Below, in pieces: positions 43,591-51,090 of a stretch of 64,000 nt of DNA. This stretch comes from CAZWDL01 sp964632995 (lineage in GTDB: Bacteria > Bacteroidota > Bacteroidia > Chitinophagales > Saprospiraceae). The notes beneath the pieces are model-generated. The model had not been told where the DNA came from and did not search any database. It saw only the letters and a list, made by a program, of their open reading frames with translations. Where the stretch lies: assembly GCA_964632995.1 (NCBI GenBank), contig CAZWDL010000019.1, positions 1-64,000 of the forward strand, read 5' to 3'. The position numbers and the translations under genes are program-made. How positions within the stretch are numbered: the stretch's first letter is position 1; every line of letters begins with the position of its first letter.

Positions 43591-44697
43591 ATGAAAAAAG
43601 TATTATTCCCGGTATTCGGATCTTTAATCTTTCTCTTCGCCGGTCTTAACCTTTACAGCCAGGAAGCTCCGCTTGACTCCATCCTTCCGGTTCGGGGACT
43701 CAGCATCGCGGCGCCGCAGCCGGATGGGGTAGTGGCTTTCATCGATTTTATCCAGGAGGAACTGGCGCCGCGCCGGGTGAACACGTTGATCCTGAGGGTA
43801 GATTATAACTACGAGTACGAGTCGCACCCGGAGTTGCGCAACGAAGAGACGCTGTCGAAGGAGGATGTGAAAAATCTGGTGCGCGTTAGTAGGGAGAACG
43901 GTATACGGATTATTCCTCAGGTCAACCTGCTCGGGCATCAATCATGGGCCGGAGAGTTGGGTAATTTGCTGGAAAAATATCCCGAATTTGACGAAACACC
44001 TCATGTAGAGATGCCCGAGGAATACGAATGGCCCAACGAGGACGACCTGTATTGCAAAAGCTACTGTCCCTTGCATCCGGAAGTGCATGAGGTCGTATTC
44101 GCCCTGGTCGATGAAATCGTCGAAGTTTTCGAAGCCGACGCCTTTCACGCCGGGATGGATGAGGTGTTCTACCTGGCGGACGACAAATGCCCCCGCTGCA
44201 GCGGCCACGATCCTGCCGAGTTGTTCGCCGCTGAGGTAACCCGCATCCGCAATCATCTGGCAAGTAACGGGAAGGAATTATGGATCTGGGGTGATCGCCT
44301 CATTGACGGGCGCAGCACCGGCATCGGCATGTGGGAAGCGAGTATGAACAACACCGCCCGCGCCGTCGATCTCATTCCCAAAGACGTGGTTATCTGCGAC
44401 TGGCACTATACACGCGCTGTGCCTACCGCTGCCTACTTCGCCATGAAAGGACTGCGGGTAGTGACCTGCCCCTGGCGCCTGCCCGAAGTAGCTACTAATC
44501 AGTTAAGGATGACCCTGAAATTCCGCGAACAATCCCCTCCGGAAATGCGTGAGCGCTTCCTGGGTATGATCCACACCGTCTGGTCGGGCGCCCAAACCTT
44601 CCTCGACCAGTTCTACGGTCGCATCCCTTCGGAAAATCAGCGTGGTGGTGATCAGGTGGAGACGTTCAAGAGCTTGTTTTCGGAGATGGAGGAGTGA
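43591..44697 (+). CDS. Single-domain GH20-like glycosidase
   Basis: A 368-aa exported protein (signal peptide ending LNLYSQ) consisting of one TIM barrel. Strand 2-4 motifs are VNTLILRVDYNYEYESHPEL, GIRIIPQVNLLGHQSW, and FHAGMDEVFYL. The last has His186 and Asp190-Glu191 and corresponds to the H-x-G-x-D-E catalytic motif of GH20 beta-N-acetylhexosaminidases. The N-terminal GH20b domain is missing, so it is shorter than classical enzymes. The frame extends to 43507, but ATG 43591 opens the signal peptide. It may cleave N-acetylhexosamine from oligosaccharides; hydrolase activity is inferred from the motif only. Confidence 0.72.
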   Translation: MKKVLFPVFGSLIFLFAGLNLYSQEAPLDSILPVRGLSIAAPQPDGVVAFIDFIQEELAPRRVNTLILRVDYNYEYESHPELRNEETLSKEDVKNLVRVSRENGIRIIPQVNLLGHQSWAGELGNLLEKYPEFDETPHVEMPEEYEWPNEDDLYCKSYCPLHPEVHEVVFALVDEIVEVFEADAFHAGMDEVFYLADDKCPRCSGHDPAELFAAEVTRIRNHLASNGKELWIWGDRLIDGRSTGIGMWEASMNNTARAVDLIPKDVVICDWHYTRAVPTAAYFAMKGLRVVTCPWRLPEVATNQLRMTLKFREQSPPEMRERFLGMIHTVWSGAQTFLDQFYGRIPSENQRGGDQVETFKSLFSEMEE

Positions 44698-44698
44698 G

Positions 44699-44782
44699 CT
44701 GGATGTTTACCCCGTGAAATTCGCAATGCGACTATTCCACAGGGTGAACCCGGCCGAATCGCGTAGCGTAATGGGCGGGCTG
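44699..44782. repeat. 84-bp dispersed repeat, copy B
   Basis: It begins CTGGATGTTTACCCCGTG immediately after the GH20-like stop and ends GGGCGGGCTG, paralleling copy A at 41557-41640 in length, orientation and internal CACAGGGTGAA block. Just beyond it a separate 9-bp hairpin GCGCGAAGC / GCTTCGCGC (44793-44813) and a G9 run follow. Confidence 0.7.
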
Positions 44783-44792
44783 GGAGGTTGGA

Positions 44793-44813
44793 GCGCGAAG
44801 CTCTGCTTCGCGC
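44793..44813. terminator. Hairpin downstream of the GH20-like gene
   Basis: GCGCGAAGC (44793-44801) and GCTTCGCGC (44805-44813) form a perfect 9-bp stem with a TCT loop. It lies between a plus-strand gene and a convergent minus-strand gene. There is no T-run directly after it on the plus strand, so termination would be inefficient or factor-assisted. Confidence 0.45.
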
Positions 44814-44930
44814 CCCCCGGAGGATAGGAAGATAAATGGGGGGGGGACTCGATACTGGGCGCCTGATTATTGGATGGCTCCGGCATCACCTGGCCTGTCC
44901 CTGGCTGACCACCGCCAACCGCCAACTCTC

Positions 44931-45473
44931 CTAAACCGCATGCGTTCTCGGAACCGCGAAGTGCTTTTGCAGAATCCGTTCGAGGAATTCCTGATCCAGG
45001 GCATCGAAGGAGTGTTTTTCGGTGCTGTCGACGTCGAAGACGCCCAGCAGGTCGCCATTTTCCTTAAAGACCGGCACGACGATTTCCGATTTGGAATTCG
45101 GGTCGCAGGCAATATGCTCGGTCCCCTGATCCAGGGCGTGGGTATCGGGTACAATTTGGGTGCGTGCTTCTCGTGCAGCTTTACCACAGACGCCGCGCGC
45201 AAAATCGATATGCAGGCAGCCCAGCGTTCCCTGATAGGGGCCTACCGACAGGCGTTCCGGCCCGCTGACCAGGTAAAATCCGACCCAGTAATAATACGAC
45301 AGTTCGGTTTTGAGCAGGCAGTTGATCGTGGCCATCTTGAGAATGGGATCGCTTTCCTCCTCGAGGTTGGCTGCTATGGTCTGTTCGGCGCGTTCGTAGG
45401 CTTCCTTTTTCGACTCGGGCGGCATATTGACGGAAGGTTTGACAAAGTAGGGCATTTCGGCGGATGCGGACAT
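44931..45473 (-). CDS. msrC: Free methionine-(R)-sulfoxide reductase (GAF domain)
   Basis: A 180-aa single GAF-domain protein with the full fRMsr signature: WVGFYLV, GPYQGTLGCLHIDFARGVCG spread over about residues 95-118, TQIVPDTHAL, EHIACDPNSKSEIVVPV and GVFDVDS. The three cysteines (in GCLHI, GVCG and HIACD) are the catalytic and resolving residues that reduce free methionine-R-sulfoxide using thioredoxin. Size and motif order agree with E. coli MsrC. Its promoter is readable (45522-45550), giving a monocistronic minus-strand transcript. This is an oxidative-stress repair enzyme. Confidence 0.93.
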   Translation of the reverse strand: MSASAEMPYFVKPSVNMPPESKKEAYERAEQTIAANLEEESDPILKMATINCLLKTELSYYYWVGFYLVSGPERLSVGPYQGTLGCLHIDFARGVCGKAAREARTQIVPDTHALDQGTEHIACDPNSKSEIVVPVFKENGDLLGVFDVDSTEKHSFDALDQEFLERILQKHFAVPRTHAV

Positions 45474-45521
45474 ATGAAAGGATTGAAGGATTGAAGGAAT
45501 AGGGCTTTATTATTGATTGCG

Positions 45522-45550
45522 CAAATTTACTCAAAACAACAGGAGAGCAA
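45522..45550 (-). promoter_or_regulatory. Promoter of msrC
   Basis: Reading the minus strand, TTG (45550-45548), an 18-nt spacer, and TAAATTTG (45529-45522) match the Bacteroidota TTG-N(17-23)-TAnnTTTG consensus in full. The msrC start codon is about 48 nt further on. Both elements and spacing agree, so this is the best-supported promoter in the window. Confidence 0.6.
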
Positions 45551-45748
45551 TGCGGAAAGTTGGAGCTGATACCTGGCTGTTTCATGGTTTCCTGATACTC
45601 CTGAAGAGCGGCGATAAAATCATGCAATACTGTTCGATATCGAACACCTTCCGTTCGCTAGCGGACGAAAAAGGGAGTAATAAGCTTAGAAAGGCCCGTC
45701 ATTCCGGCATTTTGGGTTTGGCACGTCTTTTGACTTTAAAAGGATAAT

Positions 45749-45765
45749 TAGTGCGCAGCGTACTA
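45749..45765. repeat. Palindromic 17-mer related to the left-end pair
   Basis: TAGTGCGCAGCGTACTA is a near-palindrome (one mismatch between arms) and differs from the 37-53 palindrome at three positions. It lies in otherwise non-coding DNA, far from the polysaccharide locus. This points to a dispersed repeat, or to a regulator with several sites. Confidence 0.45.
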
Positions 45766-45789
45766 GTGAGAAATCATCCGATACTTTAG

Positions 45790-45865
45790 GACCAAAGGGG
45801 AAATCACCCGACTAAGACAATCCCTGGTGGCCGGCCACAGCCGGCCACTACCTTTGGTCTTTTTT
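45790..45865 (+). repeat. Nested inverted repeat with T-run
   Basis: An outer pair GACCAAAGG (45790-45798) and CCTTTGGTC (45851-45859) encloses an inner 9-bp stem GTGGCCGGC (45827-45835) and GCCGGCCAC (45840-45848) with a CACA loop. Six T residues follow (45860-45865). It looks like a strong plus-strand terminator, but no plus-strand gene precedes it. A small mobile palindrome is therefore also possible. Confidence 0.6.
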
Positions 45866-45896
45866 AATTGCTGCTATTCACCATCCTGGCTTCTAA

Positions 45897-46328
45897 TCAT
45901 TCTTCCGTCCAATAATCGACAACCAGCACATCTTCAATATGCGAACCTGCCAGTTCCCCAAAAGCTTTATGATCGGGATGGGGGAGGTAGACCGCCCGGT
46001 CTTCCTCGCTGTCGAAGCTCAGGAAAAAGCAGTGTGTGAATCCTTTGTCCAAGCCCTCCGGACTATTATTCGTTCCCCATTCAAAGTCGCGGATTTCAGG
46101 AATTTTTGAGGGCAGCGCCGCAAATGCTTCTTCCACCTTTTTTATCTCCTCCTCCGAGGTTCTTTCCTTGAATTTGAACAGCACGACGTGCCGCAGTTGC
46201 TTTGGGTCCATTTCCTTTTGTGTTGCCGTTTCTGTAGTTGCAGCGGATGCGATCTCTTCGGTGGAAGTGTTGCCGCCACAGCCTGAAAGAAGGTTTATAG
46301 CGATAGTCAGTAAGAGTATTTTTTCCAT
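45897..46328 (-). CDS. Dabb-domain (stress-responsive A/B barrel) lipoprotein
   Basis: Signal peptide with lipobox NLLSGC (acylated Cys17), a short Thr/Ala-rich linker, and a dimeric alpha/beta-barrel domain: LRHVVLFKFKERTSEEEIKKV, DFEWGTNNSPEGLDKGFTHCF, and YLPHPDHKAFGEL. Those are the standard Dabb motifs, including the HPxH segment. Cytoplasmic Dabb proteins are often small-molecule enzymes. A lipoprotein version with this domain is common in Bacteroidota and its function is unknown. A TACCTTTG box upstream probably drives it. Confidence 0.82.
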   Translation of the reverse strand: MEKILLLTIAINLLSGCGGNTSTEEIASAATTETATQKEMDPKQLRHVVLFKFKERTSEEEIKKVEEAFAALPSKIPEIRDFEWGTNNSPEGLDKGFTHCFFLSFDSEEDRAVYLPHPDHKAFGELAGSHIEDVLVVDYWTEE

Positions 46329-46354
46329 TTTACTTGGATGAGCTTGGTGTCTTC

Positions 46355-46362
46355 CAAAGGTA
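46355..46362 (-). promoter_or_regulatory. Candidate -7 box of the Dabb lipoprotein gene
   Basis: On the minus strand TACCTTTG matches TAnnTTTG exactly and lies 26 nt before the start codon. No TTG is found at the preferred upstream distance, so the promoter is incomplete by consensus. Confidence 0.35.
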
Positions 46363-46559
46363 AAAATATTCGGTGCTAATCACCTCCCTTTTTGATCGGG
46401 TAAATCTTTTTATTTATCAATAGCCGACGCTTCATTATTTTTTCACATCCGGAGGTGATCCCTTTTAATCAAATCACTACAATACGTTTACGAAATCACC
46501 AAAGGTTTCGTAAAGGGGCTCTTCTCCCCCCGCCGGATATTCCCTATCTTGTGGCGCCT

Positions 46560-47228
46560 ATGGAAGAGCTAAATATCTCTGTTTCCGAAGAAATTGGAAC
46601 CGTCAGCGGACTGTGGCGACATCCGGAAGAAAGTCTGGCCCTGCTCGTTCTCGCCCACGGCGCCGGCGCCGGGATGCATCACGAATTTATGGAGACCCTG
46701 GCCGACGCCCTGGCCACAGAACAGATCGCTACCCTGCGCTATCAGTTTCCCTATATGGAAGCCGGTAAAAAGCGTCCCGACCGGGCGGAAGTGGCTCAGC
46801 AGGCGGTTCGGGCGGCCGTATCGAAGGCTGGAGAACTCGCTCCGGAACTTCCCTTGTTTGCCGGCGGTAAATCCTTCGGGGGGCGTATGACATCCCAACT
46901 CGCAGCCGGCGGGGATTTGGCAACAGTAAAAGGACTGATCTTTTTTGGATTTCCGCTGCATCCGTCGGGCCGCCCGGGAATGGCGCGTGCCGATCATCTG
47001 ATGCAGGTCGCTCACCCGATGTTGTTCCTTCAAGGCACCCGCGACCGTCTGGCAGAGGTAGATCTGATCGAAGCTGTCGTGCAGCGATTGCCGCAGGCCA
47101 CGCTGCGCTTCCTCGAGGACGGAGATCACTCTTTCCGCATGCTCAAGCGCACGGGGATCAGCCGGGAGCAGGCTATTGCCTGGCTGGCGGCGCGAAGCTG
47201 CGAATGGATTGACGAATTAATCAGTTGA
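46560..47228 (+). CDS. Alpha/beta hydrolase of the KANL3/Tex30 (dienelactone hydrolase-like) family
   Basis: A 222-aa soluble hydrolase: VLAHGAGAGMHHEFMETLADAL near residue 30 (oxyanion HGAGAG), nucleophile elbow GGKSFGGRM with Ser near 103, the acid-bearing FLQGTRDRLAEV, and the catalytic His in DGDHSFRML. Size and motifs match the small Tex30/KANL3 group. The frame extends to 46455, but the extra 35 residues are unlike the family and ATG 46560 is chosen. It starts 22 nt before galK and is probably co-transcribed with it. The substrate is unknown. Confidence 0.85.
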   Translation: MEELNISVSEEIGTVSGLWRHPEESLALLVLAHGAGAGMHHEFMETLADALATEQIATLRYQFPYMEAGKKRPDRAEVAQQAVRAAVSKAGELAPELPLFAGGKSFGGRMTSQLAAGGDLATVKGLIFFGFPLHPSGRPGMARADHLMQVAHPMLFLQGTRDRLAEVDLIEAVVQRLPQATLRFLEDGDHSFRMLKRTGISREQAIAWLAARSCEWIDELIS

Positions 47229-47250
47229 AGAAATCTTCAGCAGTTTTCAC

Positions 47251-48414
47251 ATGCACTCAAGTACTATGAACGTAAGAGAACAATTTCAGGAAAGGTTCGG
47301 GCAGGCTCCTGTTCAGGTCAATGCACCGGGGCGGATCAATCTGATCGGTGAACACACCGACTACAATGACGGATTTGTTTTGCCCGCCGCCATCGACCGG
47401 CGTATTGAGATGGCTGTGGGGCCCAACGGCAAAGCGGCGCACTGTCGCCTTTACGCTGCCGACCTGGGGGAGGCCCTGGAAATTGATTTTGACGATATCC
47501 AGCCGCAGTCAAAACCCGGCTGGGCCAATTACATTCTGGGCGTGGTAGCGGAACTGCGTGCATCCGGCGCCCGGCTGGAAGGCTTCGATTGCCTGTTCGC
47601 CGGCAATATTCCGATCGGCGGCGGTTTGTCCTCTTCCGCCGCCCTGGAGAACGCTACGGCTGTCGGTCTGAATCAGCTTTTTGATCTCGGCCTCAGCAAA
47701 GAGAAGTTGCTGCACCTCTCACAACGCGCCGAGCATCGCTATGCCGGCGTACAGTGCGGCATCATGGACCAGTTTGCGACTATGATGGGAAAGGCCGGTC
47801 ATGCCCTGCTGCTCGATTGCCGCACCCTGGATTATGAATACGTCCCGCTGGACCTGAAAGACCACGTGCTTGTGCTCTGCGATACCAATGTTTCTCACTC
47901 TCTGGCTGCCTCCGAATACAATACCCGGCGGAGAGAATGCGAAGAGGCGGTACGCCTGCTGCAACCGGCTTTTCCCAATTTGCGCGCCTTGCGAGACCTG
48001 ACTACTGTAGGGCTTAAGGCAGAGCGAAACCGCATTTCCGAGCTGCTTTTTCGCCGGGCTCATCACGTCATCACGGAAAATGAACGCGTACAGCTGGCGG
48101 TTGCCGCCCTGCGGGCCGGTGAGCTTTCCCGGCTAGGGGATCTGCTTTACCAATCACATGACAGCTTGCAGAATGATTATGAGGTAAGCTGTACGGAACT
48201 CGATTTTCTGGTCGATTTCACGCGCAGCCGCGACGAGGTGCTTGGCGCCCGCATGATGGGCGGTGGTTTCGGCGGCTCTACCCTCAACCTCGTGGAAAAA
48301 GATAAAGCCGAATATTTCCTCAAAGATATTGGGGAAGCTTACCAAAAAGAAATGGATCGGGAGATGGGACGCTACGTGGTCCGGGTAGGCGCCGGGGCGG
48401 GAATGGCGACCTGA
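47251..48414 (+). CDS. galK: Galactokinase
   Basis: A 387-aa GHMP kinase with the galactokinase signature VNAPGRINLIGEHTDYNDG near residues 23-41, the phosphate-binding GGGLSSSAALE, and the third motif MMGGGFGGSTLNLV. The catalytic Asp is in GIMDQFATMMGK. It phosphorylates galactose at C1 for the Leloir pathway. The start may be either ATG 47251 or ATG 47266. An SGLT-type symporter is encoded convergently 132 nt downstream, a probable functional neighbour. galT and galE are not in the window. Confidence 0.95.
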   Translation: MHSSTMNVREQFQERFGQAPVQVNAPGRINLIGEHTDYNDGFVLPAAIDRRIEMAVGPNGKAAHCRLYAADLGEALEIDFDDIQPQSKPGWANYILGVVAELRASGARLEGFDCLFAGNIPIGGGLSSSAALENATAVGLNQLFDLGLSKEKLLHLSQRAEHRYAGVQCGIMDQFATMMGKAGHALLLDCRTLDYEYVPLDLKDHVLVLCDTNVSHSLAASEYNTRRRECEEAVRLLQPAFPNLRALRDLTTVGLKAERNRISELLFRRAHHVITENERVQLAVAALRAGELSRLGDLLYQSHDSLQNDYEVSCTELDFLVDFTRSRDEVLGARMMGGGFGGSTLNLVEKDKAEYFLKDIGEAYQKEMDREMGRYVVRVGAGAGMAT

Positions 48415-48546
48415 TTCAGGGTGGTCCGTCAGGATTAGTGATGATAAGCCGGTAACGCTGCATATCATAACCAATCCTAATTACACTTTTTGCGACGGTA
48501 TCCCTCGGTGCTCAAAATGAATCCTTTGCCCCATTCTTCTCTTTTT

Positions 48547-50250
48547 TTACCAGAACAGCGCGTACAACAGGGCCACCACCAACATAATCACCGTAGCGCT
48601 GATGTTGAAAACGGGGCCGGTTTTAAACAGTTCCTTCTCGAGCCTCAGTCCTTTCTCATCCGGCTCGCCCTTACCTTCAATCTGGCTGATGAGCATGATG
48701 ATACCAATGGAGAGGAGACAGGTGTAGAACATCTGCTGCAGGAAGGGAAGCGTAATAAACAACCCCTCCAATGCACTGCCTTCGGCCCAGCCGTTCGGTC
48801 CTACCTTGAAGTACATGGCGATGGGAATGGAGATGATCACGCCCCAGATAGCGGCATTATTCGTGGACCGCCGCCAGAACAGACCAGTCAGGAAAACCGC
48901 AAGAATACCCGGACTGACGATTCCTGTATATTCCTGGATATATTGAAACACCTGCCCGAGATTGCCCAACTGAGGGGCGATGAGCACGGCGATGATCAGA
49001 GAGACCCCTACGGAAAGGCGTCCTACGGTAACCATAGCGCGTTCAGAAGCCCCTGGGTTTACATAAGGCTTATAGATATCCATCGTGAAGATGGTCGCCG
49101 TTGAGTTCACCATGGAGGCCAGCGAGGAGACGATGGCGGCGGCCAGGGCGGCCAGCACCAGTCCTTTCAGCCCGGCAGGCACGAAATTGCTGATCAGCCA
49201 GGGCGCGGCGTTATCGTTGACAACGGTGCCCTCAGGGTTGACAAAGGTAGGATCGTGGGTGACGCCACGGATGAAGTTGCCTTCCGGGTCGGCATTCATG
49301 ACATAGGCAATGATGCCCGGGATGACGACGATCAGCGGGATGAGCAGTTTCAGGAAAGCGGCGAAGGCGATGCCCCGCTGCGATTCTTTCAGGCTTTTCG
49401 CGGCCAGCGTACGCTGTATGATGTACTGGTTAAAGCCCCAGTAGTACAGGTTGGCGACCCATAAGCCACCGATAAGGACGGCCAGTCCCGGCAAATCCCA
49501 CCAGGCGTCGCGTCCGTTCGGGGTGATGATTTCTCCTTTGGAGACAATCATAGTGAATTTTTCGGGTACGGTTTCGTAAATATGCCAGAATCCGTTGATG
49601 ACCCCTCCCTCCGGCGTGACGGCGTTGAGGGCCAATACCGTGGTGATCAGACCGCCGAGAATAAGCAAGAATACCTGCACTACATCCGTCCAGGCCACGG
49701 CCGCCAGCCCGCCCCAGAGGGAATAGGAAGCGGCAAAGAGGGCCAGCCCCAGGATGCTAAACATGACGATGGATCCGTCACCGTAACCGAGAATGGTATC
49801 CAGGGCCGTCGCCCCCAGATACAGAACGGAAGTGAGGTTGACGAAAATATATAGCCCGATCCAGAATACAGCTAAAATGGTTTTCAGGTTGGTGCTGTAG
49901 CGCTGCTCGACGAATTCGGGGATGGTGTACAGTTTCTTGTCTATAAAAACCGGTAGGAAGAACTTGCCTACGATGAGCAGCGTAATGGCGGCCATCCACT
50001 CGTAAGAAGCGATGGCCAGCCCGATGGCGAAGCCGGAGCCGGACATGCCGATAAACTGCTCGGCGGAAATGTTGGCGGCAATCAGGGAAGCCCCAATCGC
50101 CCACCAGGGAAGGGATTTGCCGGCCAGAAAGTAATCTTCCGCCGTTTTTTCTTCTCCTTTTTTTGTCCTTGATACCCACAGCCCAATGGTAAGGATCAGG
50201 ATTGCGTAACAGACAAAAATGACGTAATCGATGTAAGCAAAGCTTCCCAT
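48547..50250 (-). CDS. Sodium/solute symporter of the SGLT type
   Basis: A 567-aa protein of about 14 membrane helices. The N-terminal helices contain the SSS motifs EDYFLAGKSLPWWAIGAS and ISAEQFIGMSGSGFAIG with the sodium-site region. YYWGFNQYIIQRTLAAK and the later WRRSTNNAAIWG are close to the Vibrio SglT pattern. Length is normal. Proximity to galK suggests Na+-coupled uptake of galactose or glucose. A small membrane-protein gene lies upstream on the same strand (50346-50540). Substrate preference is inferred from context and resemblance only. Confidence 0.85.
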   Translation of the reverse strand: MGSFAYIDYVIFVCYAILILTIGLWVSRTKKGEEKTAEDYFLAGKSLPWWAIGASLIAANISAEQFIGMSGSGFAIGLAIASYEWMAAITLLIVGKFFLPVFIDKKLYTIPEFVEQRYSTNLKTILAVFWIGLYIFVNLTSVLYLGATALDTILGYGDGSIVMFSILGLALFAASYSLWGGLAAVAWTDVVQVFLLILGGLITTVLALNAVTPEGGVINGFWHIYETVPEKFTMIVSKGEIITPNGRDAWWDLPGLAVLIGGLWVANLYYWGFNQYIIQRTLAAKSLKESQRGIAFAAFLKLLIPLIVVIPGIIAYVMNADPEGNFIRGVTHDPTFVNPEGTVVNDNAAPWLISNFVPAGLKGLVLAALAAAIVSSLASMVNSTATIFTMDIYKPYVNPGASERAMVTVGRLSVGVSLIIAVLIAPQLGNLGQVFQYIQEYTGIVSPGILAVFLTGLFWRRSTNNAAIWGVIISIPIAMYFKVGPNGWAEGSALEGLFITLPFLQQMFYTCLLSIGIIMLISQIEGKGEPDEKGLRLEKELFKTGPVFNISATVIMLVVALLYALFW

Positions 50251-50345
50251 AATGCAGGTGGTTTTAGGTCTTGTCTGAGGTGGTTCTTCGATTTCAAGGC
50301 GGTAAAATAGTCATCCTGCACATTTTTTTTAAACGAAAGCCAAAT

Positions 50346-50540
50346 TTATTCTTGCTTTGGGGCGCCCGATTGTCGGGTCAGATACGGCGCCGCCGCAAAC
50401 CAAAGGATCATCCCGATGGCCATAAACGTTTTGTGCTGCGATAAGGGGATGGCGCCGGTAAAGACAAATACCGAAGGCAGTAGCGTGAGCGCCAGACCGA
50501 GGGCGCCGAGTATCCAGATAAGGGTCGTTTTGATGGGCAT
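50346..50540 (-). CDS. Small two-helix membrane protein
   Basis: A 64-aa protein with two hydrophobic segments (about residues 7-28 and 37-54) separated by a short polar loop (LSQHKT), and a polar tail. No family is recognised. It lies 95 nt upstream of the SGLT-type symporter on the same strand and may be co-transcribed with it, as small accessory membrane proteins often are beside SSS transporters in Bacteroidota. It could be an accessory or simply a neighbour. Confidence 0.6.
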   Translation of the reverse strand: MPIKTTLIWILGALGLALTLLPSVFVFTGAIPLSQHKTFMAIGMILWFAAAPYLTRQSGAPKQE

Positions 50541-51090
50541 AATGGATTGTTGATTTTAATAAACGAATACCTATTGCTCAACTCTACTTTGTTTACTTAA
50601 AAGGGCAAATAACAAGTGCGCCACTATGTGCCCTGCGTTCCTATGTGTTTCATACTTCCTGGCCTATACGGTTATGCGCCATTTGGAATAACCACGAATT
50701 ATTTTTTCAACGCTAATCAGCTTCGCGCTCCATTTTCTCTATCTTTCTGTCCCCAAGTCCTCCAGGGCTAACGCATCATAGTAAAAGTTAATCCGTTTTT
50801 TCAGGCAACAATTCAGATTGACGACTTTGGGGTACTTCTACAGTTTAATATTCGTCGGGTTACTGCCTTTTTTGAAAAAGCGGGATTCTTCGGTTCTGTG
50901 AGTCTTGGGAAAGATTGAAAAATAGAGTTTACAGTTTGGAACCGCAGAACAGCAGAACAGCAGAACCGTAGAAGTAACCGAACACCGCTGCTCCCCCCGA
51001 CCCTATATGGTATGTTTTCTGCTCATGTAACACATGGTGAATTGTCATTATGCGTTAGCCTTGCCAAGTCCCCCCCTGTCCCAAGTATCC
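50541..51090. other. Intergenic stretch without recognised gene
   Basis: Nothing with coding potential was found. It contains a short perfect 8-bp tandem array, GCAGAACA three times with a final change (50944-50967). The rest is unremarkable. Confidence 0.55.

Larger units (their letters stand above)
45474..45896. other. Intergenic region with promoter and palindromic elements
   Basis: No gene is supported. A 76-codon open frame at 45517-45747 has no homologous feel and overlaps the msrC promoter. The region holds the msrC promoter, three GGATTGAA-like direct repeats just before the msrC start, a palindrome related to the left-end operators, a nested hairpin, and one copy of a 19-nt dispersed repeat. 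Confidence 0.6.

Noticed and set aside
45517..45747. 76-codon open frame on the plus strand
   Set aside because: It overlaps the msrC promoter, has no recognisable motif and lies in repeat-bearing DNA.
48490..49104. 204-codon plus-strand frame over the symporter gene
   Set aside because: It is the complement of the SGLT-type coding sequence, with low-complexity polar composition.
50944..50967. GCAGAACA three-unit repeat as a possible CRISPR or regulatory array
   Set aside because: Units are 8 bp without spacers and only three occur; too little to support a function.
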